Of a stretch of DNA of 64,000 nt, positions 16,567 through 25,334 are shown one piece after another (position 1 is the stretch's first letter; each line of letters opens with the position of its first letter). Where the stretch lies: positions 124,001 to 188,000 of the forward strand of contig CAVUID010000013.1 of assembly GCA_963741495.1 (NCBI GenBank), written 5' to 3'. The notes beneath the pieces are model-generated. The model did no database searches. It saw only the letters and a list, made by a program, of their open reading frames with translations, and was not told where the DNA came from. Position numbers and translations under genes: made by a program. The DNA is from Sulfurimicrobium sp963741495. GTDB lineage: Bacteria; Pseudomonadota; Gammaproteobacteria; Burkholderiales; Sulfuricellaceae.

Positions 16567-17653
16567 ATGCTATTAGCGCTCGCCCAGTGGCTGGCTGAAG
16601 ACATCCGCGCTTTCAACGTATTCAACTACATCACCCTGCGCGCGGTGCTGGCGATCCTGACTTCGCTGCTGATTTCCTTCCTGGTCGGGCCGGCCATGAT
16701 CCGCAAGCTGACTGCCTATAAAATCGGCCAGTCCGTGCGCACCGACGGCCCGCAAACTCACCTGGTCAAAAGCGGCACCCCCACCATGGGCGGCGCATTG
16801 ATCCTGGTCTCCATCAGCATCTCCACCCTGCTCTGGGCCGACCTGAGGAACCATTATGTGTGGGTGGCCCTGCTCACCACGCTGGGCTTCGGTGCGATCG
16901 GCTGGGTCGACGACTACCGCAAGGTGGTACACCGCAATCCCAAGGGATTGTCGGCCAAAGCCAAGATGTTCTGGCAGTCGCTGATCGCCATCAGCGTCGC
17001 CGCCTATCTTGCCTACAGCGCCAATCTGCCGGTGCATACCGAAATGATCGTGCCCTTCTTCAAATCCGTATCCATTCCGCTGGGCGCAGTGGGATTCATG
17101 GTGCTGACCTACTTCGTGATCGTCGGCGGCAGCAATGCGGTCAACCTCACCGACGGTCTGGACGGCCTGGCCATCCTGCCCACGGTCATGGTGGGCGGCG
17201 CGCTGGGCATTTTCGCCTATGTCGCCGGCCACTTCTACTTTGCCCGCTATCTCGGTGTTCCGCACATTCCCGGCGCCGGGCGAGCTGATCATCTTCTGCA
17301 CCGCGCTGGCGGGAGCAGGACTGGGCTTCCTGTGGTTCAACGCCTACCCGGCGGAAGTTTTCATGGGCGACGTCGGTGCATTGTCGCTGGGCGCCGCGCT
17401 CGGCGTGGTGGCGGTGATCGTGCGGCAGGAAATCGTGTTTTTCATCATGGGCGGCGTGTTCGTGGTGGAAACCCTGTCGGTGATGATCCAGGTGGCCTCG
17501 TTCAAGCTCACCGGCAAGCGCGTGTTCCGCATGGCGCCGCTGCATCACCACTATGAGCTGAAAGGGTGGAAAGAAACCCAGGTGGTGGTCCGCTTCTGGA
17601 TCATCACCATGATGCTGGTTCTGGTGGGTCTTTCGACCTTGAAATTACGCTAG
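16567..17653 (+). CDS. mraY: Phospho-MurNAc-pentapeptide translocase MraY (frameshifted as sequenced)
   Basis: MraY transfers phospho-MurNAc-pentapeptide to undecaprenyl phosphate, forming lipid I at the inner membrane. The first frame covers residues 1-237 with SGTPTMGG, GWVDDYRK and NAVNLTDGLDGLA; then the homology moves to the next frame, which continues with ELIIFCTALAGAGLGFLWFNAYPAEVFMGDVGALSLG and ends MAPLHHHYELKGW...LSTLKLR. Removing one G from the GGG at 17278-17280 restores one 361-residue protein, the usual length, with about ten membrane helices. Because mraY is essential and no second copy is visible, a base-calling error is the likeliest cause. Confidence 0.9.
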
Positions 17654-17667
17654 AAAATATGGGAGCA

Positions 17668-19065
17668 ATGGTGGAAATGCTGCAACTGGCAAATAGAAAT
17701 GTTCTGGTACTGGGATTGGGTGATACCGGCCTGTCCATGGTGCGCTTCCTGCTGCGCCATGGCGCACGGGTGAGCGTCGCCGACAGCCGCGAAGCGCCGC
17801 CTCATGCCACCCGTTTCCATGCCGAGTTCCCCACCGTGTCGCTGATCACAGGCCCGTTCAGCGATACGCTGTTTAGCGGGATCGACCTGATCGCCATCAG
17901 CCCGGGCGTGCCGCTGGCCGACCCCAAAGTCGCCGCTGCCATCGCACGTGGCATACCAGTGGCTGGGGACGTGGAACTGTTCGCCTTGGCTATCAGCCGT
18001 CAGCTGTCAGCTGTCAGCCCTCACGTAATAGCCATCACCGGCTCAAACGGCAAGAGCACGGTCACCGAAATGGCGGGCGCCATGTGCCGAGCGGCCGGCC
18101 TCAAAACCACGGTGGCCGGAAATATCGGCCTGCCGGTACTGGATGCCCTGATGGAAGCGGAACAGAACGGCACGCCCGAGGCATTCGTGCTCGAGCTCTC
18201 CAGCTTCCAGCTGGAAACCACCTCCAGCCTCGACGCTTCAGCCGCCACCGTGCTTAACATCAGCGAAGACCATCTTGATCGCTACACCGGCATGGCGCAC
18301 TACAGCGCTGCCAAAACGCGCGTGTTTCATGGCGCCGGCGTGCAGATCCTGAATCGTGACGATGCACGCAGCATGGCGATGGCCCTGCCTGGGCGAAAAG
18401 TCGAAACCTTCGGCCTGAATGCACCTGCCGATGAACGCGACTGGGGAATTCTGCTGCAAGGCGGCCAGCAGTGGCTGGCCCAGGGCACCAAGTGCCTGCT
18501 GCCAATCAGCGAACTGCCGCTGGCAGGCTTGCACAATGCCGCCAATGCGCTGGCGGCGCTGGCATTGTGCCGCGCCATCGACCTCCCGTTCGAGCCTCTG
18601 ATCGACGCATTGCGCAATTTCAAGGGGCTGCCTCATCGCGTGGAGAAAGTAGCCGAAATCGACGGCATCAGCTTCTACGACGACTCCAAGGGCACCAACG
18701 TTGGCGCGACCGTGGCCGCACTGACCGGCATGCCGTGCAAGGTAGTTCTGATCGCTGGCGGCGATGGCAAGGGGCAGGACTTCAACCCGCTCGCACCGGC
18801 CGTAGCGCAACATGCCCGTGCCGTGGTGCTGATCGGCCGCGACGGCGCCAGGATCGGCGCCGTGCTGGAAAACAGCGGCGTCCCCCTGTTGCGCGCCGGC
18901 AGCATGGAAGAAGCGGTGCAATTCAGCCACCAGCAGGCACACGCCGGTGACGCTGTACTGCTCTCCCCCGCCTGCGCCAGCTTCGACATGTTCCGCAACT
19001 ACGTGCATCGCGCCGAAGCCTTCGTCAGCGCAGTACAGCAACTGGACATGGAGTGCCAACACTGA
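17668..19065 (+). CDS. murD: UDP-MurNAc-L-alanine--D-glutamate ligase MurD
   Basis: A 465-residue ATP-dependent ligase that adds D-Glu to UDP-MurNAc-L-Ala. The N-terminal Rossmann motif VLVLGLGDTGLSMVRFL, the P-loop AITGSNGKSTVTEM, ELSSFQLETT, HLDRYTGM and SFYDDSKGTNVGAT are all diagnostic. ATG codons at 17659, 17668 and 17677 are in frame; I take 17668, but 17677 with GGGAG eleven bases upstream is equally possible. Between the N-terminal and central domains a stretch (AISRQLSAVSPH) is encoded by four TCAGCNN heptamers. The stop overlaps ftsW (TGATG). D-Glu would come from murI at 49.4 kb. Confidence 0.95.
   Translation: MVEMLQLANRNVLVLGLGDTGLSMVRFLLRHGARVSVADSREAPPHATRFHAEFPTVSLITGPFSDTLFSGIDLIAISPGVPLADPKVAAAIARGIPVAGDVELFALAISRQLSAVSPHVIAITGSNGKSTVTEMAGAMCRAAGLKTTVAGNIGLPVLDALMEAEQNGTPEAFVLELSSFQLETTSSLDASAATVLNISEDHLDRYTGMAHYSAAKTRVFHGAGVQILNRDDARSMAMALPGRKVETFGLNAPADERDWGILLQGGQQWLAQGTKCLLPISELPLAGLHNAANALAALALCRAIDLPFEPLIDALRNFKGLPHRVEKVAEIDGISFYDDSKGTNVGATVAALTGMPCKVVLIAGGDGKGQDFNPLAPAVAQHARAVVLIGRDGARIGAVLENSGVPLLRAGSMEEAVQFSHQQAHAGDAVLLSPACASFDMFRNYVHRAEAFVSAVQQLDMECQH
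17993..18020 (+). repeat. Tandem 7-bp repeat array inside murD
   Basis: Four consecutive heptamers: TCAGCCG, TCAGCTG, TCAGCTG, TCAGCCC. It lies at the linker just before the P-loop of MurD and is read through in frame. Confidence 0.88.
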
Positions 19066-20219
19066 TGTATTACCCGGCCGCACAGCACGCACGCGCAGAC
19101 TACGACCAGCCCTTGCTGTGGTCGGCACTGCTGCTGCTCGCCTTCGGCCTGATCATGGTGTATTCCGCCTCCATCGCCAGCTCGGGCGCAAGCCGCATGA
19201 CCGGCTTCAACGAAAGCTATTTCCTGATGCGCCAGAGCGCTTTTCTGGTAGCTGGCTTGACCGCAGGCATCATAGCCTTCCAGATTCCGTTGCGCGGCTG
19301 GCAAAAACTTTCTCCCTGGCTATTCCTGGCCGGCATTGCGCTGCTAATACTGGTATTGGTTCCTGGCATCGGTCGCGAAGTAAACGGCAGCCAGCGCTGG
19401 CTTTCTCTCGGGATTGCCAACCTGCAACCCTCGGAGTTCATGAAACTGATCGTGGTGATGTATGCGGCCGACTACACCGTGCGCAAGGCCGCACTGATGG
19501 ATAACTTCACCAAGGGCTTCATGCCCATGTTCCTGGTCATGCTGCTGATCGGCGGTCTGTTGCTGCGTGAGCCGGATTTCGGCGCGTTTGCGGTCATCAT
19601 CTCCATCGCCATGGGTATCCTGTTCCTGGGCGGGCTCAACTGGCGCCTGTTCGCCGGCCTGATCGTGCTGCTGCTGATCGGTTTCCTGCTGCTGATCTGG
19701 ACCTCGCCCTACCGCATGCAGCGCATCATCGGTTTCATGGATCCCTGGGCCGACCCTTTCGGCAAGGGCTACCAGCTTTCCCACGCGCTGATTGCCTTCG
19801 GGCGCGGCGAGTGGCTGGGCGTTGGCCTTGGCGCCAGCGTGGAAAAACTGCTGTATCTCCCTGAAGCACACACCGATTTCCTGCTCGCGGTTATCGCAGA
19901 GGAACTCGGCTTTGTCGGCGTGGCCGTAGTGGTGGTGGGCTTTGCCTGGATCACGGTCCGTGCCTTCCTGATTGGCCGGGCCGCCGAGAAACAGGAACGC
20001 CACTTCTCCGCGCTCGTCGCCCAGGGCGTCGGCATCTGGCTGGCAGTACAGTCCATCATCAACATCGGCGTCAATATGGGGCTTCTGCCCACCAAGGGCC
20101 TGACCCTGCCGCTGCTGTCCTTCGGCGGCAGCGGCATCGTCGCCAACTGCGTGGCGCTTGCCGTGCTAATGCGCGTGGATTACGAAAACAGACAATTGAT
20201 GAAGGGGTATGCGGTATGA
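19065..20219 (+). CDS. ftsW: Septal peptidoglycan glycosyltransferase FtsW
   Basis: A 384-residue SEDS-family polytopic membrane protein (about ten helices) that polymerises lipid II at the septum together with FtsI. The conserved MVYSAS in the first helix, GSQRWLSLG with QPSEFMKL, and PTKGLTLPLLSFGGSG near the C-terminus are all present. PEAHTDFLLAVIAEELGFVG is the typical SEDS loop. The ATG at 19065 overlaps the murD stop; a GTG at 19053 is a less likely start. The stop overlaps murG by 4 bases. Confidence 0.96.
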   Translation: MYYPAAQHARADYDQPLLWSALLLLAFGLIMVYSASIASSGASRMTGFNESYFLMRQSAFLVAGLTAGIIAFQIPLRGWQKLSPWLFLAGIALLILVLVPGIGREVNGSQRWLSLGIANLQPSEFMKLIVVMYAADYTVRKAALMDNFTKGFMPMFLVMLLIGGLLLREPDFGAFAVIISIAMGILFLGGLNWRLFAGLIVLLLIGFLLLIWTSPYRMQRIIGFMDPWADPFGKGYQLSHALIAFGRGEWLGVGLGASVEKLLYLPEAHTDFLLAVIAEELGFVGVAVVVVGFAWITVRAFLIGRAAEKQERHFSALVAQGVGIWLAVQSIINIGVNMGLLPTKGLTLPLLSFGGSGIVANCVALAVLMRVDYENRQLMKGYAV

Positions 20220-21352
20220 ACCACGCCTCCTTATCCCTCACCCCTCACCCCTCACGAACACTGATGATCATGGCTGGCGGCACGGGCGGACATGTGATGC
20301 CGGCACTCGCCGTCGCCGACTACCTGCGCAACGAAGGCTGGAAAATCATCTGGCTCGGCACCCGCAGCGGCATGGAGGCCACGCTGGTTCCAAAACACGG
20401 TTACGAAATGGCCTGGATCAACTTCTCCGGCCTGCGAGGCAAGGGCTTGCTGCGGCCTGTATTGCTGCCGCTGCAATTGCTGCGGGCCTTCTGGCAAAGC
20501 CTCAGAGCCATTTTGACGCATCGCCCGGACGTGGTGCTCGGCATGGGGGGCTACCCGGCCTTTCCCGGCGGCATGATGGCGACCCTGTTGGCAAAACCAC
20601 TGGTGGTGCATGAACAGAACTCCATTGCCGGCCTCACCAACCGCGTGCTGGCCTGTCTCGCCGACAAGGTGCTGGTGGCCTTCCCCGCCGCATTCCAGAG
20701 CAAAAAGGACAAACCCCTGCCCTGCGGCAAGGTAAAGGCCGACTGGTGCGGCAATCCGGTACGGGCCAACATTGCCGCCATCGCCGAACCCGAAATACGC
20801 CTTGCCGGGCGGGAAGCGCAGCTGCAGGTGCTGGTGGTTGGCGGCAGCCTCGGCGCAGCGGCTTTGAACGAGATAGTCCCGCAGGCCATAGCCATGATCC
20901 CGGCAGCACAACAGCCGCTGATCGTTCATCAGTCCGGTGCAAAACACATCGATGCCCTGCAGGCCAACTATCAGGCCGCAGGCGTGAAAGCAAACTGCAT
21001 GGCTTTTATAGACGACATGGCCGCGCAATATGCCTGGGCCGATCTTGTCATTTGCCGCTCAGGCGCCCTGACCGTGGCGGAACTTGCGACTGCGGGCGTG
21101 GCCAGCGTTCTGGTGCCGTTCCCCTATGCCGTAGACGACCATCAGACCACCAATGCCCAGTTCCTGAGCAACAGCGGTGCAGCGCTGCTAATCCAGCAAA
21201 GCGAGCTCACGGCAGAAAAACTTGCGACGCTGCTTCAGGAACTCACGCGAGAAAAATTACTGGCCATGTCACAGGCAGCGCGCGCGCTGGCAAAGCCCGA
21301 TGCGACGCAACACGTGGCGACGATATGCAAGGAGCTGGCTCATGCGGCATAA
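20216..21352 (+). CDS. murG: UDP-GlcNAc transferase MurG
   Basis: A 378-residue GT28 enzyme that adds GlcNAc to lipid I to make lipid II at the inner face of the membrane. AGGTGGHVMPALAVA at the N-terminus, GMGGYPAFPG, HEQNSIAGLTNR, VVGGSLGA and the sugar-binding CRSGALTVAELATAGVASVLVPFP are all intact. The family normally begins right at RTLMIMAGG; here a short extra N-terminus (HASLSLTPHPS) is encoded by three CCCTCAC heptamers. The start overlaps the ftsW stop (ATGA), and the 3' end overlaps murC by 11 bases. Confidence 0.96.
   Translation: MNHASLSLTPHPSRTLMIMAGGTGGHVMPALAVADYLRNEGWKIIWLGTRSGMEATLVPKHGYEMAWINFSGLRGKGLLRPVLLPLQLLRAFWQSLRAILTHRPDVVLGMGGYPAFPGGMMATLLAKPLVVHEQNSIAGLTNRVLACLADKVLVAFPAAFQSKKDKPLPCGKVKADWCGNPVRANIAAIAEPEIRLAGREAQLQVLVVGGSLGAAALNEIVPQAIAMIPAAQQPLIVHQSGAKHIDALQANYQAAGVKANCMAFIDDMAAQYAWADLVICRSGALTVAELATAGVASVLVPFPYAVDDHQTTNAQFLSNSGAALLIQQSELTAEKLATLLQELTREKLLAMSQAARALAKPDATQHVATICKELAHAA
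20235..20255 (+). repeat. Three perfect 7-bp repeats in the murG 5' end
   Basis: CCCTCAC repeated three times without a mismatch, starting 19 bases inside the murG reading frame. Twenty-one bases is seven codons, so this array keeps the frame. Confidence 0.88.
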
Positions 21353-22748
21353 GGTAAAGAATATTCACTTCGTAGGCATCGGCGGCGCCGGCATGAGCGG
21401 CATTGCGGAAGTTTTGCTGAACCAGGGCTTCAAGGTCAGCGGTTCCGATCTTTCCGCCAGCACCACCACCCAGCGCCTGAAAAAAATGGGCGCCAAGGTC
21501 TTCAAGGGGCATGCCGGGGAAAATGTCGCCAACGCGGATGTCGTGGTCACCTCAACCGCCGTCAAGGACGACAACCCGGAAGTGATCGCCGCACGTGAAA
21601 ACAACACGCCCATCGTACCGCGCGCCATGATGCTGGCTGAATTGATGCGCTTCAAGCAGGGCATTGCCGTCGCCGGCACCCATGGCAAGACCACCACCAC
21701 CAGCCTCATCGCCAGCATCCTGGCCGAGGCCGGCATGGATCCGACCTTCGTGATCGGCGGCCGACTGGAAGCTGCAGGAACCAATGCACGCCTCGGTTCG
21801 GGTGATTTCCTGGTTGCCGAGGCGGACGAGTCCGACGCTTCCTTCCTGATGCTCAATCCCATTCTGGCGGTCATTACCAATATCGACCAGGACCACATGG
21901 AAACCTACGGCCACGATTTCAACCGCCTCAAGCAGGCGTTCGTGGATTTCACCCAGCACATCCCCTTCTACGGCATGGTCGTGGCATGCGTGGACGACCC
22001 TGTCGTGCGCGAGATTCTGCCGCGCATTACCAAGCCGGTGTGGACCTATGGCCTGTCCGAGGATGCCAAGGTGCGAGCCACCAAGGTAAAAGCCAGCAAT
22101 GGGCAGATGAAGTTCACTGTGGTACGCGTCAACGGCAAGACTTCGAAGCTCGACATCACTCTCAATCTGCCCGGTATGCATTACGTGCTGAACGCACTGG
22201 CAGCCATCGCAGTGGCCAGCGAAGTGGGCGCATCGGATGAAGCCATCGTCAAGGCGCTGGCCGAATTCAAGGGTGTCGGGCGCCGCTTCGAACGCTATGG
22301 CGAAGTCAGCCTGCCGTCTGGCGGCAGCTTTACCCTGATCGATGACTATGGCCATCACCCGGTCGAGCTGGTAGCCACAGTGGAAGCAGCGCGCGGCGCC
22401 TTCCCGGGAAGGCGCCTGGTGCTGGCATTCCAGCCGCATCGCTATACCCGCACCCGCGACCTGTTCGAGGATTTCGTCAAGGTACTGTCCAGCGTGGACG
22501 CCCTGCTCCTGACCGAAGTTTACCCCGCCGGCGAAGCACCCATCGTTGCTGCAGACGGCCGCGCCCTGGCGCGCGCGGTCAGGGTGGCCGGAAAAGTGGA
22601 ACCCATTTTTGTGGAAAGCGTCGGCGAATTTCCGGAAGCGGTTCAGGCCATGGTACAGGACGGCGACGTGGTGCTGGTGATGGGCGCGGGCTCCATCGGC
22701 CAGGTGGCCGGCAACCTGGCAAATAGCCCATCTGCGGAACAGAAATAA
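21342..22748 (+). CDS. murC: UDP-MurNAc--L-alanine ligase MurC
   Basis: A 468-residue ligase that attaches L-Ala to UDP-MurNAc, the first step of stem-peptide synthesis. KNIHFVGIGGAGMSGIAEVL at the N-terminus, the P-loop AVAGTHGKTTTTSL, EADESDASFL, DDYGHHPVEL and FQPHRYTRTRDLF are all present. The ATG at 21342 is inside the end of murG and follows AAGGAG; the much longer upstream frame is murG read out of phase. No repeat array is seen in this gene. Confidence 0.97.
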   Translation: MRHKVKNIHFVGIGGAGMSGIAEVLLNQGFKVSGSDLSASTTTQRLKKMGAKVFKGHAGENVANADVVVTSTAVKDDNPEVIAARENNTPIVPRAMMLAELMRFKQGIAVAGTHGKTTTTSLIASILAEAGMDPTFVIGGRLEAAGTNARLGSGDFLVAEADESDASFLMLNPILAVITNIDQDHMETYGHDFNRLKQAFVDFTQHIPFYGMVVACVDDPVVREILPRITKPVWTYGLSEDAKVRATKVKASNGQMKFTVVRVNGKTSKLDITLNLPGMHYVLNALAAIAVASEVGASDEAIVKALAEFKGVGRRFERYGEVSLPSGGSFTLIDDYGHHPVELVATVEAARGAFPGRRLVLAFQPHRYTRTRDLFEDFVKVLSSVDALLLTEVYPAGEAPIVAADGRALARAVRVAGKVEPIFVESVGEFPEAVQAMVQDGDVVLVMGAGSIGQVAGNLANSPSAEQK

Positions 22749-22756
22749 CGGCAATC

Positions 22757-23682
22757 ATGAACATGACCGAACCCAGCCACTTCACCCCTGCCGGATTGCG
22801 CGGCAAGCTGCAACTCGATGAGCCGATGTCCGCTCATGTGAGCTGGCGCGCGGGCGGCAGGGCGGAACGCTGCTACACCCCGGCAGACATGCAGGATCTG
22901 GCAGCTTTCCTCGCCACCTGCGAAGGACCGGTGTATTTCGTCGGCCTGGGCAGCAACCTGCTGGTGCGCGACGGCGGACTCAAAGGCACGGTCATCCTGC
23001 TGCACGGCGCACTGAACCAGATCAGCCTGACGGATACGGGACTGATCTACGCCGAAGCCGGTGTCAGCAGCCCGAAGGTGGCCAGCTTCGCGGCACAGAA
23101 GAATTACGAAGGCGCCGAATTCCTCTCCGGCATCCCCGGCACAGTCGGCGGCGCCCTGGCCATGAACGCCGGCTGCTATGGCAGCGAAACCTGGCAATAC
23201 GTGGAGCGGGTACTCACCATCGACGGAGGCGGCACGTTGCGCGAACGTAAGCCACGGCGATTACGAGATCGGCTATCGGCACGTCGACGCTTCACCCTTC
23301 ACTTATCACCCTTCAGGCCGAGGAATGGTTCGTCGCCGCCTGGTTCCGCTTCACCCCGGGCAATGGCCAAGCCGCAAAGCTGAAAGCAAAGGAATGGCTG
23401 GCGAAACGCATGGCCACCCAGCCCCTGACACTGCCCAATGCCGGCTCGGTATTCCGCAACCCGCCCGGCGATTATGCAGCACGCCTGATCGAGGCCAGCG
23501 GCTTGAAAGGGTGCACCATTGGCGGCGCGCAGGTTTCGGAAAAGCATGCCAACTTCATCGTCAATCTGGGCGATGCGACGGCTGCGGATATTGAAGACCT
23601 GATCGCTGAAGTGCAGGCCAAGGTGAAGGAAATGCACGACGTGGAGCTGGTGCGTGAAGTGAGAATTGTTGGTGAGAGGTGA
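22757..23682 (+). CDS. murB: UDP-N-acetylenolpyruvoylglucosamine reductase MurB (two frame breaks as sequenced)
   Basis: MurB is the FAD/NADPH enzyme that reduces UDP-enolpyruvyl-GlcNAc to UDP-MurNAc. The first frame holds the FAD part with VGLGSNLLVRDGG and FLSGIPGTVGGALAMNAGCYG. Homology moves by +1 near 23250 (GDYEIGYRHVDA) and again by +1 near 23290-23320 (AEEWFVAAWFRFTPG), continuing with LPNAGSVFRNPPGDYAARLIEASGLKG to the stop. The second break coincides with a 28-base array of four heptamers; cutting out exactly 23290-23317 joins GYRHVDA to EEWFVAAWF in one frame. As given the gene is not translatable to full length. Since MurB is normally essential, error at one or both sites is likely. 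Confidence 0.88.
23290..23317 (+). repeat. 7-bp repeat array at a murB frame break
   Basis: CTTCACC, CTTCACT, TATCACC, CTTCAGG: four heptamers, 28 bases, within the part of MurB between the FAD domain and the substrate domain. Twenty-eight bases shift the frame by +1. Confidence 0.82.
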
Positions 23683-23699
23683 AGCGTGAAAGGTGAAAT
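23672..23699 (+). repeat. 7-bp repeat array at the murB/ddl junction
   Basis: GTGAGAG, GTGAAGC, GTGAAAG, GTGAAAT. The murB stop (23680-23682), a possible GTG start of ddl (23686) and the first two bases of the ATG at 23698 all lie within the array. Confidence 0.88.
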
Positions 23700-24603
23700 G
23701 TTCGGCAAAGTAGCAGTGCTGTTCGGCGGCAAGTCCGCCGAGCGCGACGTATCGCTCAAGAGCGGCGCGGCGGTGCTCAAGGCGCTGCGTGCCAGCGGCG
23801 TGGATGCCCATCCCTTCGACCCGGCCGAACGCGATTTGCACGAGCTGAAAAGTGGGGGATTTACCCGCGCCTTCATCGCCCTGCACGGACGCTATGGCGA
23901 AGACGGTACGGTACAGGGTGCACTGGAACTGATGGGCATCCCCTACACCGGCAGCGGTGTGCTGGCCTCGGCACTGGCCATGGACAAATGGCGCACCAAG
24001 CTGGTGTGGCGCGCCGCCGGGTTGCCCATTCCTGCCTTTGAAATGCTGACGGCCAGCACGGATTTCGATGTGGTGGCCAGACAACTCGGCCTGCCGCTAT
24101 TCGTCAAACCGGCCAATGAAGGCTCCAGCGTCGGCATCAGCAAGGTCAAGCATGTTTCCGAGCTGCGCGAGGCTTACGAGCTGGCTGCCAGATACGACAC
24201 GCTGGTGATTGCAGAACAGTTCCTTGGCGGCGGCGAATATACCGCGGCGATGCTGGGCGGCGTTGCCTTGCCGGTGATCAAGATCGAACCGGCAACCGAG
24301 TTTTACGATTACGAGGCCAAGTATTTCCGCGACGACACACGTTACCTCTGCCCATGCGGACTGACAGCAGCGCAGGAAGAGGAAATGCAGCGCCTGGCGC
24401 AGCAGGGATTCGCCGTGATCGGCGGCGCCGGTTGGGGACGGGTGGACTTTCTCATGGATGAAGCGGGCAAACCCTATCTGCTAGAAGCCAACACCTCGCC
24501 GGGCATGACCGACCACAGTCTGGTGCCGATGGCAGCAAGGCAAGCCGGGATCCCCTTCGAGCAACTGGTGGTGAAAGTGCTGGAGTTGTCGCATGTGGGA
24601 TAA
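23698..24603 (+). CDS. ddlB: D-alanine--D-alanine ligase Ddl
   Basis: A 301-residue ATP-grasp enzyme that joins two D-Ala for use by MurF. KVAVLFGGKSAERDVSLKSG at the N-terminus, ALHGRYGEDGTVQG, the ATP-grasp core LPLFVKPANEGSSVGISKV and VDFLMDEAGKPYLLEANTSPGMT are diagnostic, including the Mg-binding Glu and Asn. I use the ATG at 23698, preceded by AAAGG; a GTG at 23686 would add MKGE. Both lie in the GTGAANN array, so the start region is repeat-derived. It overlaps ftsQ by 11 bases. Confidence 0.96.
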   Translation: MFGKVAVLFGGKSAERDVSLKSGAAVLKALRASGVDAHPFDPAERDLHELKSGGFTRAFIALHGRYGEDGTVQGALELMGIPYTGSGVLASALAMDKWRTKLVWRAAGLPIPAFEMLTASTDFDVVARQLGLPLFVKPANEGSSVGISKVKHVSELREAYELAARYDTLVIAEQFLGGGEYTAAMLGGVALPVIKIEPATEFYDYEAKYFRDDTRYLCPCGLTAAQEEEMQRLAQQGFAVIGGAGWGRVDFLMDEAGKPYLLEANTSPGMTDHSLVPMAARQAGIPFEQLVVKVLELSHVG

Positions 24604-25324
24604 ACCGGCCCTGATGCTGTGGCTGGCGAACCTGCTGTATGCAGTGGCGGCAATTCTGCTGATGTATGCGGTGCTGTTTCTGGTGGTGCACCTGCCGGTG
24701 TTTCCGCTACGCGAGGTAAAAGTGAATGGCAAATTGGAACATGTGACGCGCGAGCAGGTGCAGTTCATCGTGACCCGGGCGCTGAAGGGCAATTTCTTCA
24801 CCCTGGACCTGAACAAAACCCGGCGCACTTTCGAGAAACTGCCCTGGGTGCGCAACGTGAACGTGCGGCGGCGCTGGCCGGACAAGCTCGAGGTGACGCT
24901 GGAAGAACATGAAGTGCTGGCGCGCTGGAATAACACGGCGCTGGTAAACGCACAGGGCGAACTGTTTCAAGCTGCTTCGGACCAGCATCTGCCGGTATTC
25001 AGCGGCCCTGCCGATAGTGTGCAGGAAGTCGCCAGTCAATACCTGTATTTCAGGCAGCAACTGGCGATAACCGGGCGCAGCCCGCTTCAGGTCAGTCTGT
25101 CGCAGCGACGCGCCTGGCAGATCCGGCTGGATGATGGCCTGGTGGTGGAACTGGGACGCGAGCGCGTGGAGCAAAGAATGGAAAAATTCGTCAAGGTTTA
25201 CGACCGCACCCTGGGCCGGTTGAACCAATTGAACAAAGCAGTCGATTACGTGGATCTGCGCTATCCCAACGGTTTTGCAGTGCGGCTGGGCACAGCGGCA
25301 GCACACAAACCGGCGGGGGCGTAA
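24593..25324 (+). CDS. ftsQ: Cell division protein FtsQ
   Basis: A 243-residue bitopic protein that recruits the FtsB-FtsL pair to the divisome. A cytoplasmic stub and one membrane helix (about 12-34) lead into the periplasmic POTRA domain (FPLREVKVNGKLEHVTREQV) and a beta domain with WVRNVNVRRRWPDKLEVTLEEHEVLARW. Length and order between ddl and ftsA are canonical. A GGGGA ribosome site for ftsA follows its stop. Confidence 0.94.
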   Translation: MWDKPALMLWLANLLYAVAAILLMYAVLFLVVHLPVFPLREVKVNGKLEHVTREQVQFIVTRALKGNFFTLDLNKTRRTFEKLPWVRNVNVRRRWPDKLEVTLEEHEVLARWNNTALVNAQGELFQAASDQHLPVFSGPADSVQEVASQYLYFRQQLAITGRSPLQVSLSQRRAWQIRLDDGLVVELGRERVEQRMEKFVKVYDRTLGRLNQLNKAVDYVDLRYPNGFAVRLGTAAAHKPAGA

Positions 25325-25334
25325 GGGGAAAATA

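Noticed and set aside
17265..17290. Programmed ribosomal frameshifting in mraY
   Set aside because: No slippery X-XXY-YYZ site or stable downstream stem is evident, and other genes show similar breaks without such signals.
13615..23699. Heptamer arrays as possible CRISPR or minisatellite-type loci
   Set aside because: Units are 7 bases with no spacers and no cas genes are present, so they are not CRISPR.
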